A stretch of 64,000 nucleotides of DNA from Chersky-299 sp963749535 (GCA_963749535.1 CAVVNF010000019.1:1-64000), one strand, 5' to 3'. Shown: positions 40,100 to 53,162, numbered from the stretch's first letter. Notes: generated by a model from the sequence alone, not told the origin. Translations and numbers: made by a program.

Positions 40100-42049
40100 A
40101 TGAACCCGACCGGAGCTAGATTGATCGAACGCCTCGACTTACCGGCGGACCTGCGCACCCTCGAGCCGGCGGCACTCCGTCAACTGGCCGATGAAGTCCG
40201 CCAGGAGATCATCGAGACGATCGCCTCCAACGGAGGGCACCTCGGCGCAAGCCTTGGGGTGGTAGAACTGACGATCGCACTTCACGCAGAGCTGAATACG
40301 CCTGAAGACGTGATCATCTGGGACGTCGGACATCAATCCTACGCGCACAAGTTGCTCACCGGACGATTGGCCGACTTTCATTCCATCCGTACCTATGGCG
40401 GGATCTCCGGCTTCCCAGCCCGCGCGGAGAGTCCCTACGACGCGTATGGCACCGGCCACAGCAGCACCTCGATCAGCGCGGCGGTAGGCATGGTGGAAGC
40501 AGACAGGCTGGCGGTGCGACCGGACGAGGGCTGCTCGGATCAGAGCGACTCGGCCGAGCCTCGGCTGCGAAGGCGCGTGGCAGCCGTCATCGGGGACGGC
40601 GCGCTCACAGGGGGCATGGCCTACGAAGCCCTCAACCATGCGGGACACCTGCGGACTCCGGTCCTCGTGATACTCAACGACAACACCATGTCCATCGAGC
40701 GCAATGTGGGTGCCATGAGCGCCTATCTTTCGCGTCTGCGACTCGACCCGAAGCTCTACCGATTCCGTCGCGATCTCGAGAAGAGGCTGCAACGTCTGCC
40801 TGGCGTGGGGGATAAGGTCGCGGCCATGGGCTCACAACTCAAGGACAGCATCAAGGCAGCCATAGTGCCTGGGATGTTGTTCGAGGAGCTCGGCTTCACC
40901 TACGTCGGAGTCATCGATGGGCACGACATCGAGGCTTTGCGTGCCAGCATCCGAAGAGCGCTCACGGTCGAAGGTCCTGTTCTCTTGCATTGCCGCACGG
41001 TGAAGGGTAAAGGCTACCTCCCCGCCGAGCGCCAACCTGGGCGGTATCACGGCTTGGGGCCGTTCTCTGTCAGTACAGGCGAGTGCCTCGACCAGGAAAA
41101 GCCGACTACCTACACGCGCGCCTTCGGTGAAGCTATGCTCGAATTGGCCAGAGCGGACGAGCGCGTAGTGGGCATCACGGCCGCCATGGAATCGGGCACG
41201 GGACTTAACCTCCTGAAAGAGGTTCTGCCCGAACGCGTCTTCGACGTCGGCATCGCGGAAGCTCACGCCGTCGGCTTTGCCGCGGGATTGGCCGCGGCGG
41301 GGCGCAGGCCGGTAGTAGCGATCTACTCGACGTTCATACAGCGCGCGTACGATCAGATCATCCATGAGGTCGCGCTCCAGAATCTTCCGGTGGTCTTCGC
41401 GATCGACCGGGCGGGTTTGGTGGGCGAAGACGGACCCACTCACCACGGAGTCTTCGATCTCTCGTTCCTGCGGATCATTCCGGGCCTCACTGTCTTCTCA
41501 CCAAAGGACGAATCCGAGCTCCAGCGTCTGCTTGCGACGGCCCTGACCCTGGATGGACCATCAGCCATCCGCTACCCGCGCTCACCAGGCCTTGGCGTGG
41601 ACCTGCCCCGTCCCATCTGTCCCATTGACGGACCGTGGTGCGAGATCCTATGCGAAGGCTCTGACGTGGCGATCCTGGCGACGGGCACTGGCGTCCAGAT
41701 AGCTCGAGACGCCCTGCCCGAGCTGGTGGCCGCTGGTGTGTCGGCTACGATTGTCAACGTGAGACGGGTGCACCCGCTCGACACTGAGGCCCTTGGTGAG
41801 ATCCTCGGGCGTCATCGCGCAGCTGTCACGGTGGAAGAGAACGCCTTGGCCGGCGGCTTCGGCTCGGCGGTACTGGAGTTGCTCCCGGAACAGCATCTGT
41901 CTTGCCCGGTAGCGCGCGTCGGGATTCCGGACAGATTCATAGACCAGGGGCCTCTCGACGTGCTGCGCCGGCTCGTCGGGCTGACGCCTGACAACGTGGC
42001 TGAGGTGTGCGTGGCGCTGCTGAACGGGAATCTTCCGGCCGGGAGTTAG
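40100..42049 (+). CDS. dxs: 1-Deoxy-D-xylulose-5-phosphate synthase
   Basis: A thiamine-diphosphate enzyme making DXP for isoprenoids. GHLGASLGVVELT, YGTGHSSTSISA, the ThDP motif GDGALTGGMAYEALNHAG to NDNTMS, and the transketolase C-domain (AIRYPRSPG) are present. 649 residues. A ~20-residue polar insertion (around EGCSDQSDSAEPRLRRR, 40528-40575) precedes the ThDP motif and is not usual for the family. Follows nusB by 4 bases. Confidence 0.95.
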   Translation: MNPTGARLIERLDLPADLRTLEPAALRQLADEVRQEIIETIASNGGHLGASLGVVELTIALHAELNTPEDVIIWDVGHQSYAHKLLTGRLADFHSIRTYGGISGFPARAESPYDAYGTGHSSTSISAAVGMVEADRLAVRPDEGCSDQSDSAEPRLRRRVAAVIGDGALTGGMAYEALNHAGHLRTPVLVILNDNTMSIERNVGAMSAYLSRLRLDPKLYRFRRDLEKRLQRLPGVGDKVAAMGSQLKDSIKAAIVPGMLFEELGFTYVGVIDGHDIEALRASIRRALTVEGPVLLHCRTVKGKGYLPAERQPGRYHGLGPFSVSTGECLDQEKPTTYTRAFGEAMLELARADERVVGITAAMESGTGLNLLKEVLPERVFDVGIAEAHAVGFAAGLAAAGRRPVVAIYSTFIQRAYDQIIHEVALQNLPVVFAIDRAGLVGEDGPTHHGVFDLSFLRIIPGLTVFSPKDESELQRLLATALTLDGPSAIRYPRSPGLGVDLPRPICPIDGPWCEILCEGSDVAILATGTGVQIARDALPELVAAGVSATIVNVRRVHPLDTEALGEILGRHRAAVTVEENALAGGFGSAVLELLPEQHLSCPVARVGIPDRFIDQGPLDVLRRLVGLTPDNVAEVCVALLNGNLPAGS

Positions 42050-42054
42050 GGTCG

Positions 42055-42888
42055 ATGGCGGGGACTCCTCGCATGCGGCTGGACGAGTTGGTCGTGGATC
42101 GGGGCTTGGCCGATAGTCGCTCACTGGCGCGCAGTCTCATCATGGCTGGACTCGTGTCGGTGGACGGAGTGATGCGCGACAAACCCGGGACCCCCGTGCC
42201 CGTGACTGCCACATTGCGTCTGAAGAAGAGACCGCGTTTCGTTTCGAGGGCCGGCGAGAAGCTGGCCCACGCGCTCGAGACGTTCGGCATCGACGCCACT
42301 GGAGCTAGCGCGCTGGATGTGGGTGCGTCCACGGGAGGATTCGTGGATTGTCTCCTGCAGCGCGGCGCCTCCTCCGTCATCGCTGTCGATGTCGGCCGCG
42401 GCCAGCTTGACGCCCGGCTACGACAGGACCCCAGGGTCCACGTGCTAGATCGGCTCAACGCGCGATACCTGACCCCCGGGCAGCTGCCGTTCGTTCCCGA
42501 CGCCTTGACCATGGACGTCTCCTTCATCTCGGTGGAAAAAGTCTTGCCGGCGGTCGTTTCCTGTATGGGCGAGTCTTTCTGGGGCCTGGTCCTTGTGAAG
42601 CCCCAGTTCGAGGCGGGGCCGGAGCGGGTCGGTCGGGGCGGTATCGTCCGCGACCAGGATGTGCACCGCGAGGTGCTCATGAGTGTTGCTAGCTTCGTCA
42701 GCACACAGCTAAACCTGGACATACTCGGTGTGTGCGACTCCGGCCTCCCCGGGGCGGACGGGAACGTCGAGTTCTTCCTCCGCCTTTCGCGAGGTGGAGA
42801 AAAGGGTCTTGGACTTGATACGCTGAGCACTGTCGTAGGGGAAACCCTGAGAGCCCTCCAGAATCCTACAGACGGTGGCCGAACGTGA
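42055..42888 (+). CDS. tlyA: TlyA-type 16S/23S rRNA 2'-O-methyltransferase
   Basis: An S4 RNA-binding domain (MRLDELVVDRGLADSRS) precedes a Rossmann SAM domain (ALDVGASTGGFVDCLLQRGA), the TlyA arrangement; in mycobacteria this modifies both rRNAs and affects capreomycin sensitivity. The ATG at 42055 follows GGGAG and gives 277 residues; an upstream in-frame extension overlaps dxs. GTGA overlap with nadK. Confidence 0.92.
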   Translation: MAGTPRMRLDELVVDRGLADSRSLARSLIMAGLVSVDGVMRDKPGTPVPVTATLRLKKRPRFVSRAGEKLAHALETFGIDATGASALDVGASTGGFVDCLLQRGASSVIAVDVGRGQLDARLRQDPRVHVLDRLNARYLTPGQLPFVPDALTMDVSFISVEKVLPAVVSCMGESFWGLVLVKPQFEAGPERVGRGGIVRDQDVHREVLMSVASFVSTQLNLDILGVCDSGLPGADGNVEFFLRLSRGGEKGLGLDTLSTVVGETLRALQNPTDGGRT

Positions 42889-43745
42889 GAGATCCTATCG
42901 AGCGAGTGCTTGTTCTCACCCACACTCGGGCGGACGTGTCGTCTCCCGTCCTCGACGAAGTCCTGGTGCGCCTCGCTGCCCGCGGGATCGCCGTCTTGGT
43001 ACCGCCTTCGGAGTGGGGCAAACACTCCGCGCTTCTCGATACGTATTCGAACGTCAAGCTCAGTACCGAGCCGGGGGAGCTGCGCGAAGTAGGGCTCTGC
43101 CTGGTCCTCGGCGGGGACGGCACCATGCTCAGGGCTTTTCACATCACGCGCGACCTCGTCGTTCCGGTGGCCGGCATCAACCTGGGCCGTGTGGGCTTTC
43201 TTACGACGCTCAAGAGAGAGGAACTGGCCGTCGGCCTGGATCGCTTGCTCGACGGGGATTTCGTGCTGCACACCCTTCAAGGTCTGGAGGCGACCTCTCC
43301 CACCAGCACCTTCACCGCCGCCAACGACATCGTCGTCAGCAAGGGCGACCAGTCGCACCTGTGCTCGCTGTCGCTCGCCATCAACGGCGTGACGCTCTTC
43401 GAGATGCTGTGCGACGGGGTGGTAGCCGCGAGCGCAGCGGGCTCCTCCGCGTACAGCCTGGCTGCTGGAGGGCCTTTGCTCGGCATCGATGTTCAAGCGT
43501 ACGTCATCAGCTTGATCGCGCCGCACTCGATAGGCGTGAGGCCGATTGTCGCAGCTCCTGGCGATGTGTTCGAAGTGACCAACGCTGCCACCAACCAAGA
43601 GGTCTTCATAGACGTCGATGGTCAACGACTCGCGATCCTTGCTCCGCAAGCCACTCTCAAGATCCGCATGGGTGGCCCGAGCGCCCTGCTGGCCCTTCTC
43701 GAGGGGGACAGCCTTTACCTGCACTTCCGCGACCGGCTTCTCTAG
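42885..43745 (+). CDS. nadK: NAD kinase
   Basis: Phosphorylates NAD to NADP. The GGDGTMLRAF motif, GINLGRVGFLTTL and the NDIVVSKG loop are conserved. 286 residues. GTG overlapping the tlyA stop. The position between tlyA and recN replaces the argR seen there in Bacillus; argR is in the arg operon here. Confidence 0.95.
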   Translation: MRDPIERVLVLTHTRADVSSPVLDEVLVRLAARGIAVLVPPSEWGKHSALLDTYSNVKLSTEPGELREVGLCLVLGGDGTMLRAFHITRDLVVPVAGINLGRVGFLTTLKREELAVGLDRLLDGDFVLHTLQGLEATSPTSTFTAANDIVVSKGDQSHLCSLSLAINGVTLFEMLCDGVVAASAAGSSAYSLAAGGPLLGIDVQAYVISLIAPHSIGVRPIVAAPGDVFEVTNAATNQEVFIDVDGQRLAILAPQATLKIRMGGPSALLALLEGDSLYLHFRDRLL

Positions 43746-43763
43746 CTCGAGGGCGGCGCTCCG

Positions 43764-45468
43764 GTGCTGGTGTCAGTCGCCATCCGAAATTTCGTCTTGA
43801 TCGAGGATGCGGTACTCGAGTTTGCCCCCGGGCTCACCATCCTCACGGGGGAGACGGGCGCCGGCAAGACTCTGCTGACCAACGCGCTCGGCCTTCTGGT
43901 AGGGGAGAGGTCGCAGGATGGGCTGGTAGGCCTAGCCGGGGAAGAGGCCCTTATCCAAGCGGTCTTCGAGCTTTCGGAAACGGAGTTGGCCGACGTCCCG
44001 ACCTCCGTCGGCGAGCTCGTCCCGCTGAATGCGGGGGAGATCATCGTCACCCGGAGGCTATCGAAACAGGGCCGCAACCGCTGCTTCGTCAATGACACTG
44101 CCGTGACCCTGACCACCCTCGGCGACCTGGTGGGAGCGCTGCTCTCTTTCGCCGGCCAGCACGAGTACAGGCGGCTCCTTGAACCTTCGTACCAGCTCCA
44201 GGTCTTGGATGAATGGGGTGGCAATGGCCTTCTCGAACTGCGCGGCAGATATCGCGCGGCTTATGGTTCCGCTCGGGAGACAGCACGGCTTCTGGCCGAA
44301 GCCGTGCAATCCGCCGGCTCGCGCGTCCGTGAGATCGAACTCCTGCGCTTTCAGACCTCCGAGTTGGCGCAGGCGAAGCTCTCGATTGAAGAGGAGATCG
44401 AACTGCAGGCCGAGCAAAGAGTACTGGCCAGAGCGGAGGACATCCTCAAAGGGGTGGCGGAAGCCGCCACTCTCCTGAGCGATGACGGCGAATCCCCGGA
44501 CTCGGTGTCACTCCTTGCCCAGGCTTCCGCCCGGCTCAGTGGACTGGCCGGACTTGACGCGACCCTGGATGGCATAGCCGCGGCCCTCACCGAGACTCAG
44601 TACCAGGTGACAGAACTCTCCCGTGAGCTTCACGGCTACCTGGGCAGGGTTTCCGCGGATCCCGCGCGGCTGCAGACGGTGGACGACCGCCTCCGTGTTT
44701 ACACGGACATGGGCCGCAAGTACGGCGGTTCCACCGCGGCAGTCCTCGAATTCCTGCAAGAAAACTCCGACCGATTGGCTGAACTCGAGGCCACCGAGGA
44801 GAACTTGGCCGCCCTCCAGGAACAACGGAGCGAGCAAATCGCCCTATGTGTCGCACTGGCCGCGCAACTGACCGAAGAGCGCATGCGGGTCGCGCCCCGT
44901 CTGGAAGCCGCGATGCAAAGACAGATGGCGGATCTGGGGATGGCTGAAGCTCAGATCGTGATCGCCCTGGAGACACGTCCCGCCTGGGAGGATCTTCACT
45001 GGGATGGTGCGGATGCCGTGGAGTTCCTGTGGGCGGCCAACCCCGGACAGCCTGCGCGCAGTCTTTGCCCGAACGGCCTCAGGGGGCGAGCTATCCCGGA
45101 TGCTTCTCGCCGTGAAGTGCGCCCTGGCCGGCGTCGGTGGCCACGAGACGTTGGTCTTCGACGAGGTGGACGCAGGCATCGGCGGACGCACCGCGGTGGC
45201 CATCGGGCGCAAGCTGCGTGAGCTGGCCGAAACGACGCAGCTGGTGGTGATCACTCATCTCGCCCGCGTAGCCGCCTTGGCGGATATCCACTACGTCATC
45301 GACAAGACGGTCGAGGCCGGCGTGAGCGTCACCCGGCTCAGCCTACTCGATGGAGAGGGCATAGTCGGGGAGCTCTCTCGGATGATGGGCGGCAAGCCCG
45401 AAGACGCCGAAGCCATGGCTCATGCCCGACTGCTGCGAGACAGAGCAGCAGGCGGCCTGCTAGACTAG
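43764..45468 (+). CDS. recN: DNA repair protein RecN, one frameshift
   Basis: An SMC-like ATPase for double-strand break repair. Walker A GETGAGKTLL near the N-terminus, long coiled coils (LEATEENLAALQEQRSEQIA), then signature ASGGELSRMLLAV and Walker B TLVFDEVDAGIGG. The frame breaks near 45051 (CAGCCTG); joining NPGQP to LRAVFARTASGGE restores about 568 residues. GTG start at 43764, 19 bases after nadK. Confidence 0.93.
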
Positions 45469-45472
45469 ATAG

Positions 45473-48336
<2,864 letters not shown>

Positions 48337-48370
48337 ACGACTGTGTCGCTATCTTCTGGGAGACCTCACG

Positions 48371-48925
48371 GTGAATAACCCGTCCGCGCGAGACAAAGCG
48401 CTGCCACCCGTTGTCGGCACGCGCTCGGTATATGAGGGGAAGGTCGTCAGCCTGCGAATCGACCAGATCAGCTTGCCGGACGGCGGTACCGCCACTCGTG
48501 AGGTGGTGAAGCACCCGGGCGCGGTCGTTGTGGCCGCTGTCGACGCAGGCGGCAACGTCGTGCTGGTCAGCCAGTATCGCCATCCTTTGCGTGACTATTT
48601 GTTGGAATTGCCCGCCGGTGGACTCGAGCCGGGAGAGGACCCAGCCCACGCCGCGAAGCGCGAGTTGAGAGAGGAGGTAGGCCTAGAGGCCAAGACCTGG
48701 GTCCATCTGGGTCACTTCTACTCTTCCCCGGGGTTTGCCAACGAGCGGCTGGAAGCCTTCTTGGCCACCGAGCTTACTGAGGTAGGCGATGACCCCGACG
48801 ACGACGAAGACCTGGAGGTAGTGGGACTCCCCCTGGCGGACCTCCTGGATCACCCAGAACGCATCTTCGACGCCAAGACTCTTGCTACATTGCTCCTGGT
48901 GCAGAAGCACCTGGTTCGGAGCTGA
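48371..48925 (+). CDS. ADP-ribose pyrophosphatase-type Nudix hydrolase
   Basis: Hydrolyses nucleoside-diphosphate derivatives such as ADP-ribose. The Nudix box reads GGLEPGEDPAHAAKRELREE (20 residues) followed by VGLEA. The N-terminal half (SQYRHPLRDYLLELPAG) is typical of the NudF subgroup. I choose the GTG at 48371 with GGGAG at 48358-48362 (184 residues) over the earlier in-frame GTG at 48326. Confidence 0.88.
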   Translation: MNNPSARDKALPPVVGTRSVYEGKVVSLRIDQISLPDGGTATREVVKHPGAVVVAAVDAGGNVVLVSQYRHPLRDYLLELPAGGLEPGEDPAHAAKRELREEVGLEAKTWVHLGHFYSSPGFANERLEAFLATELTEVGDDPDDDEDLEVVGLPLADLLDHPERIFDAKTLATLLLVQKHLVRS

Positions 48926-48949
48926 CCCAGCCGCGAAGGAGACAACGCC

Positions 48950-50074
48950 ATGCGCATCGGGGTCCCAAAGGAGATACGGGAAGAAGAATACCGGGTGGCC
49001 CTTACACCCGCGGGCACTCGCGAGCTCGCCCTCCGTGGCCACCAGGTGTACATCGAGCAAGGGGCCGGAGACGGGTCGCTGTTCCCGGACGATGCTTACG
49101 TTGCCGCGGGCGCAGTGATCGTTCCTGATGCGGCGGCCGTCTTCGAGGAGGCCGACCTCATCCTCAAGGTGAAAGAGCCCCTCCAGCAGGAGTATTTACG
49201 CCTGGAGCCCCGGCATGTCCTGTTCACCTACCTTCATCTCGCCCGCGATCGGGAGCTGACGAGAGGCCTGCTGGATAGCGGAGCCACGTGCCTCGCATAC
49301 GAGACCGTGCAGACGCCGGATGCAAGGCTGCCGTTGCTGGCGCCTATGAGCGAGATCGCCGGCCGTCTTGCTCCACAGATCGGCGCGTACTTCCTCGAGC
49401 GCATGAGCGGGGGCAAGGGGAAGCTGCTTGGCGGCGCAACCGGGGTCAAGGCGGCCAACGTCGTCATCCTGGGGGCAGGCATGGCCGGCTCCAATGCCGC
49501 ACGCATCGCCGCGGGCATGGGAGCGCACACGAAGGTGCTCGACATCGACCTTCCGGCTCTCGCCGAGCTCGAGCGTCGGGTGCCCACTGTGCATACCCTG
49601 TGTAGCGATCGACTGACGATCGAACAAGAGGTGCATACCGCGGATCTGGTGATCGGCGCCGTACTTGTTTCGGGAGCCCGGACTCCGGTCTTGGTATCCG
49701 AGGAGGTGGTGAAAAGCATGCAGCTCGGATCGGTCATTGTCGATCTCAGCATCGACCAGGGCGGCTGCGTCGCCACTTCGAGGATGACCACGCACCGCAA
49801 GCCGACGTTCACCGCTCACGGCGTCATCCACTACTGCGTGGACAACATGGCTGGAGTGGTCCCCGTCACCTCGACTCTCGCCCTCACGAACGCGACTCTT
49901 CCGTTCATCCTCACCCTCGCCGACAAGGGCGTGGTGGATGCCGCCGGCTCCGACTCGGCGATCGCCCAGGGCATAAATGTTATGGAAGGCAAAGTGACCA
50001 TCGCCGAAGTCGCCAAGGCCACGGGCAATCCCTATTTTCCGCTGGAGTACGTCCTGCCGATCGAATACACCTGA
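48950..50074 (+). CDS. ald: Alanine dehydrogenase
   Basis: NAD-dependent interconversion of alanine with pyruvate and ammonia. Begins MRIGVPKEIREEEYRVALTP; contains KVKEP, the nucleotide-binding VVILGAGMAGSNAARIAAGM (20 residues), and the substrate region HYCVDNMAGVVPVTST. 374 residues, full length. The ATG has AAGGAG in CGCGAAGGAGAC upstream. Probably catabolic or for nitrogen balance. Confidence 0.95.
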   Translation: MRIGVPKEIREEEYRVALTPAGTRELALRGHQVYIEQGAGDGSLFPDDAYVAAGAVIVPDAAAVFEEADLILKVKEPLQQEYLRLEPRHVLFTYLHLARDRELTRGLLDSGATCLAYETVQTPDARLPLLAPMSEIAGRLAPQIGAYFLERMSGGKGKLLGGATGVKAANVVILGAGMAGSNAARIAAGMGAHTKVLDIDLPALAELERRVPTVHTLCSDRLTIEQEVHTADLVIGAVLVSGARTPVLVSEEVVKSMQLGSVIVDLSIDQGGCVATSRMTTHRKPTFTAHGVIHYCVDNMAGVVPVTSTLALTNATLPFILTLADKGVVDAAGSDSAIAQGINVMEGKVTIAEVAKATGNPYFPLEYVLPIEYT

Positions 50075-50094
50075 TTTCCAGGCCGATACCGGTC

Positions 50095-51009
50095 GTGAGC
50101 AACACACCTTCCGTCATCGAACCGGCGCTCGCCACCTATCTCCGCTCCCTAAGACTGGAACGGGGGCTGAGTGAACGAACGATCGACTCGTACCGCCGCG
50201 ACCTCGTGCAGCTCGGACTCTTCCTACAGGAGCGCGGAGTCGCCCTCGAAAGTGCGAAGGCCGAAGATCTGAGGACGTTTCTTGCGGCCCACGAGTGGCG
50301 TCCCGCCACCAGAGCGAGAAAGACGGCCGCTATCCGCTCCTTCTTCCGCTCGAGGATCTTGTCAGGGGAAGCGTCCAAGGACCCCACTCAGGCTCTGGCC
50401 ACCCCTCGCTTGGACGGTAATCTCCCGCGCACGCTTTCCGTGGAGGAGGTGGCCAGGCTCCTGGAGAAGCCCAAGGCGACGCCTGCCGGCTTACGAGACC
50501 GGGCTCTACTCGAAGTCCTGTATGGCGCTGGATTGCGGGCCTCCGAAGTACTGCGGCTCCGCCTCCAAGACATCGACTTGGATGTGGGCTTCGTTCGCGC
50601 CATAGGTAAGGGTGACAAGGAGCGCGTCGTACCGCTGGGCAGGAAAGCCCTGGACGCCCTCCGCCTGTACAACGAGCGCGGCCGTCCGTTCCTGGGCGGG
50701 CCTGGGACATTGAAATCCGCCGAGCTGTTCCTCAACACCCGCGGGCGCAGGCTGTCTCGCCAAGGCTTGCACCAGCTCATCAAACACTATGTGCGTGAGG
50801 CGGGCCTTCCCGACGATGTCTCTGCACATACCCTGAGGCATTCTTTCGCCACGCACCTGCTCGAGGGGGGAGCCGATCTTCGGGCCGTGCAGGAGATGTT
50901 GGGCCACGCCGACCTTTCCACGACTCAGATCTACACGCACATCACCACCGGCCACCTGCAGAAGGTCTATCGGGAAGCCCATCCTCGAGCACGGTCAAGG
51001 AAGGACTAG
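50095..51009 (+). CDS. Tyrosine recombinase XerC/XerD
   Basis: A site-specific recombinase for chromosome dimer resolution. N-terminal SAM-like domain (SERTIDSYRRDLVQLG), then catalytic residues: Arg in GAGLRASEVLRL, Lys in GKGDKERVVPLG, HTLRHSFATHLLEGG, GHADLSTTQIYTHI with the nucleophilic Tyr. 304 residues. GTG start. No phage or element genes are nearby, so it is likely the housekeeping recombinase (XerD-like by length). Confidence 0.88.
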   Translation: MSNTPSVIEPALATYLRSLRLERGLSERTIDSYRRDLVQLGLFLQERGVALESAKAEDLRTFLAAHEWRPATRARKTAAIRSFFRSRILSGEASKDPTQALATPRLDGNLPRTLSVEEVARLLEKPKATPAGLRDRALLEVLYGAGLRASEVLRLRLQDIDLDVGFVRAIGKGDKERVVPLGRKALDALRLYNERGRPFLGGPGTLKSAELFLNTRGRRLSRQGLHQLIKHYVREAGLPDDVSAHTLRHSFATHLLEGGADLRAVQEMLGHADLSTTQIYTHITTGHLQKVYREAHPRARSRKD

Positions 51010-51010
51010 G

Positions 51011-53140
51011 ATGGCTCGATGCATCTTCATGATGCTGGACGGGGTCGGCGTCGGGGCCCTGCCCGACGCAGCGGACTACGGGGACACCGGTTCGAACACC
51101 CTTGGCAACCTGGCGCGCGTGGTCGACCTGCGTCTGCCGGTCTTCGAGAAGATGGGCCTGGGCAACATCCTGCCCTTGCCCGGTGTTCCGCCCGCGTCCA
51201 AACCGGAGGCCATGATAGGCAGGTTGGCCCCGCATTCCGCCGGCAAGGACACCACCGTAGGCCATTGGGAGCACATGGGACTCGTGACGCCTCGTCCTTT
51301 CCCCACGTATCCGAACGGCTTCCCCGAGGAAGTGCTGAAGCCCTTCCGGGAGCAGATCGGGCGTGGCGTCCTTGGCAACAACGCAGCCTCCGGCACGCAG
51401 ATCATCGACGAGCTCGGCGAGGAGCACCTGGCCACGGGTTTCCCGATCGTGTACACGTCGGCCGACAGCGTGTTCCAGATTGCTGCGCATGTCGAACTGA
51501 TCCCGCTCCCGATGCTGTACGAGTGGTGCGAGATAGCCCGACGGATCTTGACCGGTCCTCACGCCGTGGCCCGAGTCATTGCCAGGCCGTTCACCGGCGC
51601 GCCGGGAGCGTTCGTCCGGACGAAGGATCGCCGGGACCTTTCACTTTCTCCACCCGGGCTGCTGTATCTAGACCTTCTCCAGGACGCGGGGATCCCCGTA
51701 CATGCACTGGGCAAGATCAAAGAGATCTACACGGGCCGTGGTATCAGCTCCTCGCACAAGGTGGCATCGAACGACGACAATTTGGAGCAGCTACGCGCGG
51801 CTCTGCGCGACGTCAAGCAGGGCCTGATCTTCACCAATCTGGTGGATTTCGACATGGCCTGGGGGCACCGTAACGACGTCGAAGGATTTGCGCGCGGCTT
51901 GGCGGCCGTGGATCGCGCCTTGCCCGACATCCTCGGCGATCTCAGGCCGGACGACCTGCTGTTCTTGTCCGCCGACCATGGCGTGGACCCGACCACCGTC
52001 TCCACAGACCACAGCCGCGAATACGTGCCGCTTCTGCTTTACCCGCGACCTCCCGCGACGCAGCCGGCCTGCTTTGAGGGCGACTTCGCCGACACAGGGG
52101 CCACGATCTACGCTCATCTGACGGGCAAGTTACCGGCACTGGCGGGCCAGTCGGTGCTCGAGCAACGCCCCAGCCGAGGCTGGCGGCCCTACCCAGGCAC
52201 TCTGGCGGACCCTCGAGCTTCCAAGAGCCATCCTCGGCGCGTCCCGGGTAGGGTAGGGGAGCAAGAAGCCACCACGGCCGCTTCGTGGCTGGCGAGACAC
52301 TTGGGGCCGGCGCCCGAGGTCGCCGTCGTGTTAGGTTCCGGGCTTCAACGGCTCTTCGGCTCGGAGGGTGGCGATGCCCCCCACTATGAAGAGGACCACC
52401 GCAAGCAGGGCCATTTCGGCACGTGGCTAGGTGGCGTTGATTATGCAGACGTGCCTCACTGGGCTGTCGGGACCGTGCCAGGCCACCCCAGCACACTCTC
52501 GGTGCTCGAGAGAGACGGCATGCGTCTGGTAGCCCTCAGAGGCCGCATTCACGGCTACGAGGGCTTCGACCTTAGCGAACAGCAGCTTCCGGTGCGCGCG
52601 CTGGCCCGCTGGGGGGTGGGCAAGCTGATACTCACCAACGCCTGCGGGGCGGTCGACTCCTCGCTGGCGGCCGGGGATGTGGTCCTCGTCACCGAGATCC
52701 TCGACTTGCAGACCACTGCGCCAGGAGCCTGCCCACCGACGATCGGAGCCACGGAGGCGGAGATCATCGCTGCATTGTGCCCGCCCACGTCGCACCCGGC
52801 GCCGCAGGGGAGGGGGCGCGTTGTGACGACCACCGGCGTCTATGCAGCGGTACCCGGCCCGCAATACGAGACCGCCGCTGAGATCGAGGTACTCCGTGCA
52901 ATGGGGGCCACAGTCGTCGGCATGTCCACGGCGGTGGAGGCGCGGGCGGCCGCTGACACCGGGATGCGGTTGGCCGTGCTGGCCGTCGTTACCAACCCGG
53001 GTACTACCTCAGCATCGGCCGCGGTTCAGTCGGCTGGCGTATTCGATGCGCATCAGGCAGTGCTGGCTTCTGCCGACCTCGCCTCAAGGCGGGTGCTTGA
53101 GGTGGTGGGCGCCGTCTTGGAGGCCTGGGGTCGCCGTTGA
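51011..53140 (+). CDS. Phosphopentomutase-purine nucleoside phosphorylase fusion
   Basis: One uninterrupted 709-residue frame. Residues 1-~383 are DeoB phosphopentomutase: MLDGVGVGALPDA (metal Asp), DTTVGHWEHMG (catalytic Thr), DMAWGHRNDV, SADHGVDPT (~residue 320) and DHSREYVPLL. A ~40-residue Arg/Pro-rich linker follows. Residues ~425-709 are a PNP: VVLGSGL (~442), VPGH, GRIHGYEG, TNACGAVD (~542), PGPQYETAAEIE (~615) and GMSTAVEA (~637). PNP releases ribose-1-phosphate from nucleosides and DeoB turns it into ribose-5-phosphate, so the fusion joins consecutive salvage steps. No ATG/GTG/TTG with a ribosome site occurs in the linker. ATG 1 base after xerD's stop. Confidence 0.85.
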   Translation: MARCIFMMLDGVGVGALPDAADYGDTGSNTLGNLARVVDLRLPVFEKMGLGNILPLPGVPPASKPEAMIGRLAPHSAGKDTTVGHWEHMGLVTPRPFPTYPNGFPEEVLKPFREQIGRGVLGNNAASGTQIIDELGEEHLATGFPIVYTSADSVFQIAAHVELIPLPMLYEWCEIARRILTGPHAVARVIARPFTGAPGAFVRTKDRRDLSLSPPGLLYLDLLQDAGIPVHALGKIKEIYTGRGISSSHKVASNDDNLEQLRAALRDVKQGLIFTNLVDFDMAWGHRNDVEGFARGLAAVDRALPDILGDLRPDDLLFLSADHGVDPTTVSTDHSREYVPLLLYPRPPATQPACFEGDFADTGATIYAHLTGKLPALAGQSVLEQRPSRGWRPYPGTLADPRASKSHPRRVPGRVGEQEATTAASWLARHLGPAPEVAVVLGSGLQRLFGSEGGDAPHYEEDHRKQGHFGTWLGGVDYADVPHWAVGTVPGHPSTLSVLERDGMRLVALRGRIHGYEGFDLSEQQLPVRALARWGVGKLILTNACGAVDSSLAAGDVVLVTEILDLQTTAPGACPPTIGATEAEIIAALCPPTSHPAPQGRGRVVTTTGVYAAVPGPQYETAAEIEVLRAMGATVVGMSTAVEARAAADTGMRLAVLAVVTNPGTTSASAAVQSAGVFDAHQAVLASADLASRRVLEVVGAVLEAWGRR

Positions 53141-53162
53141 CCGGCGCTGTTCCTTTTCCTCG

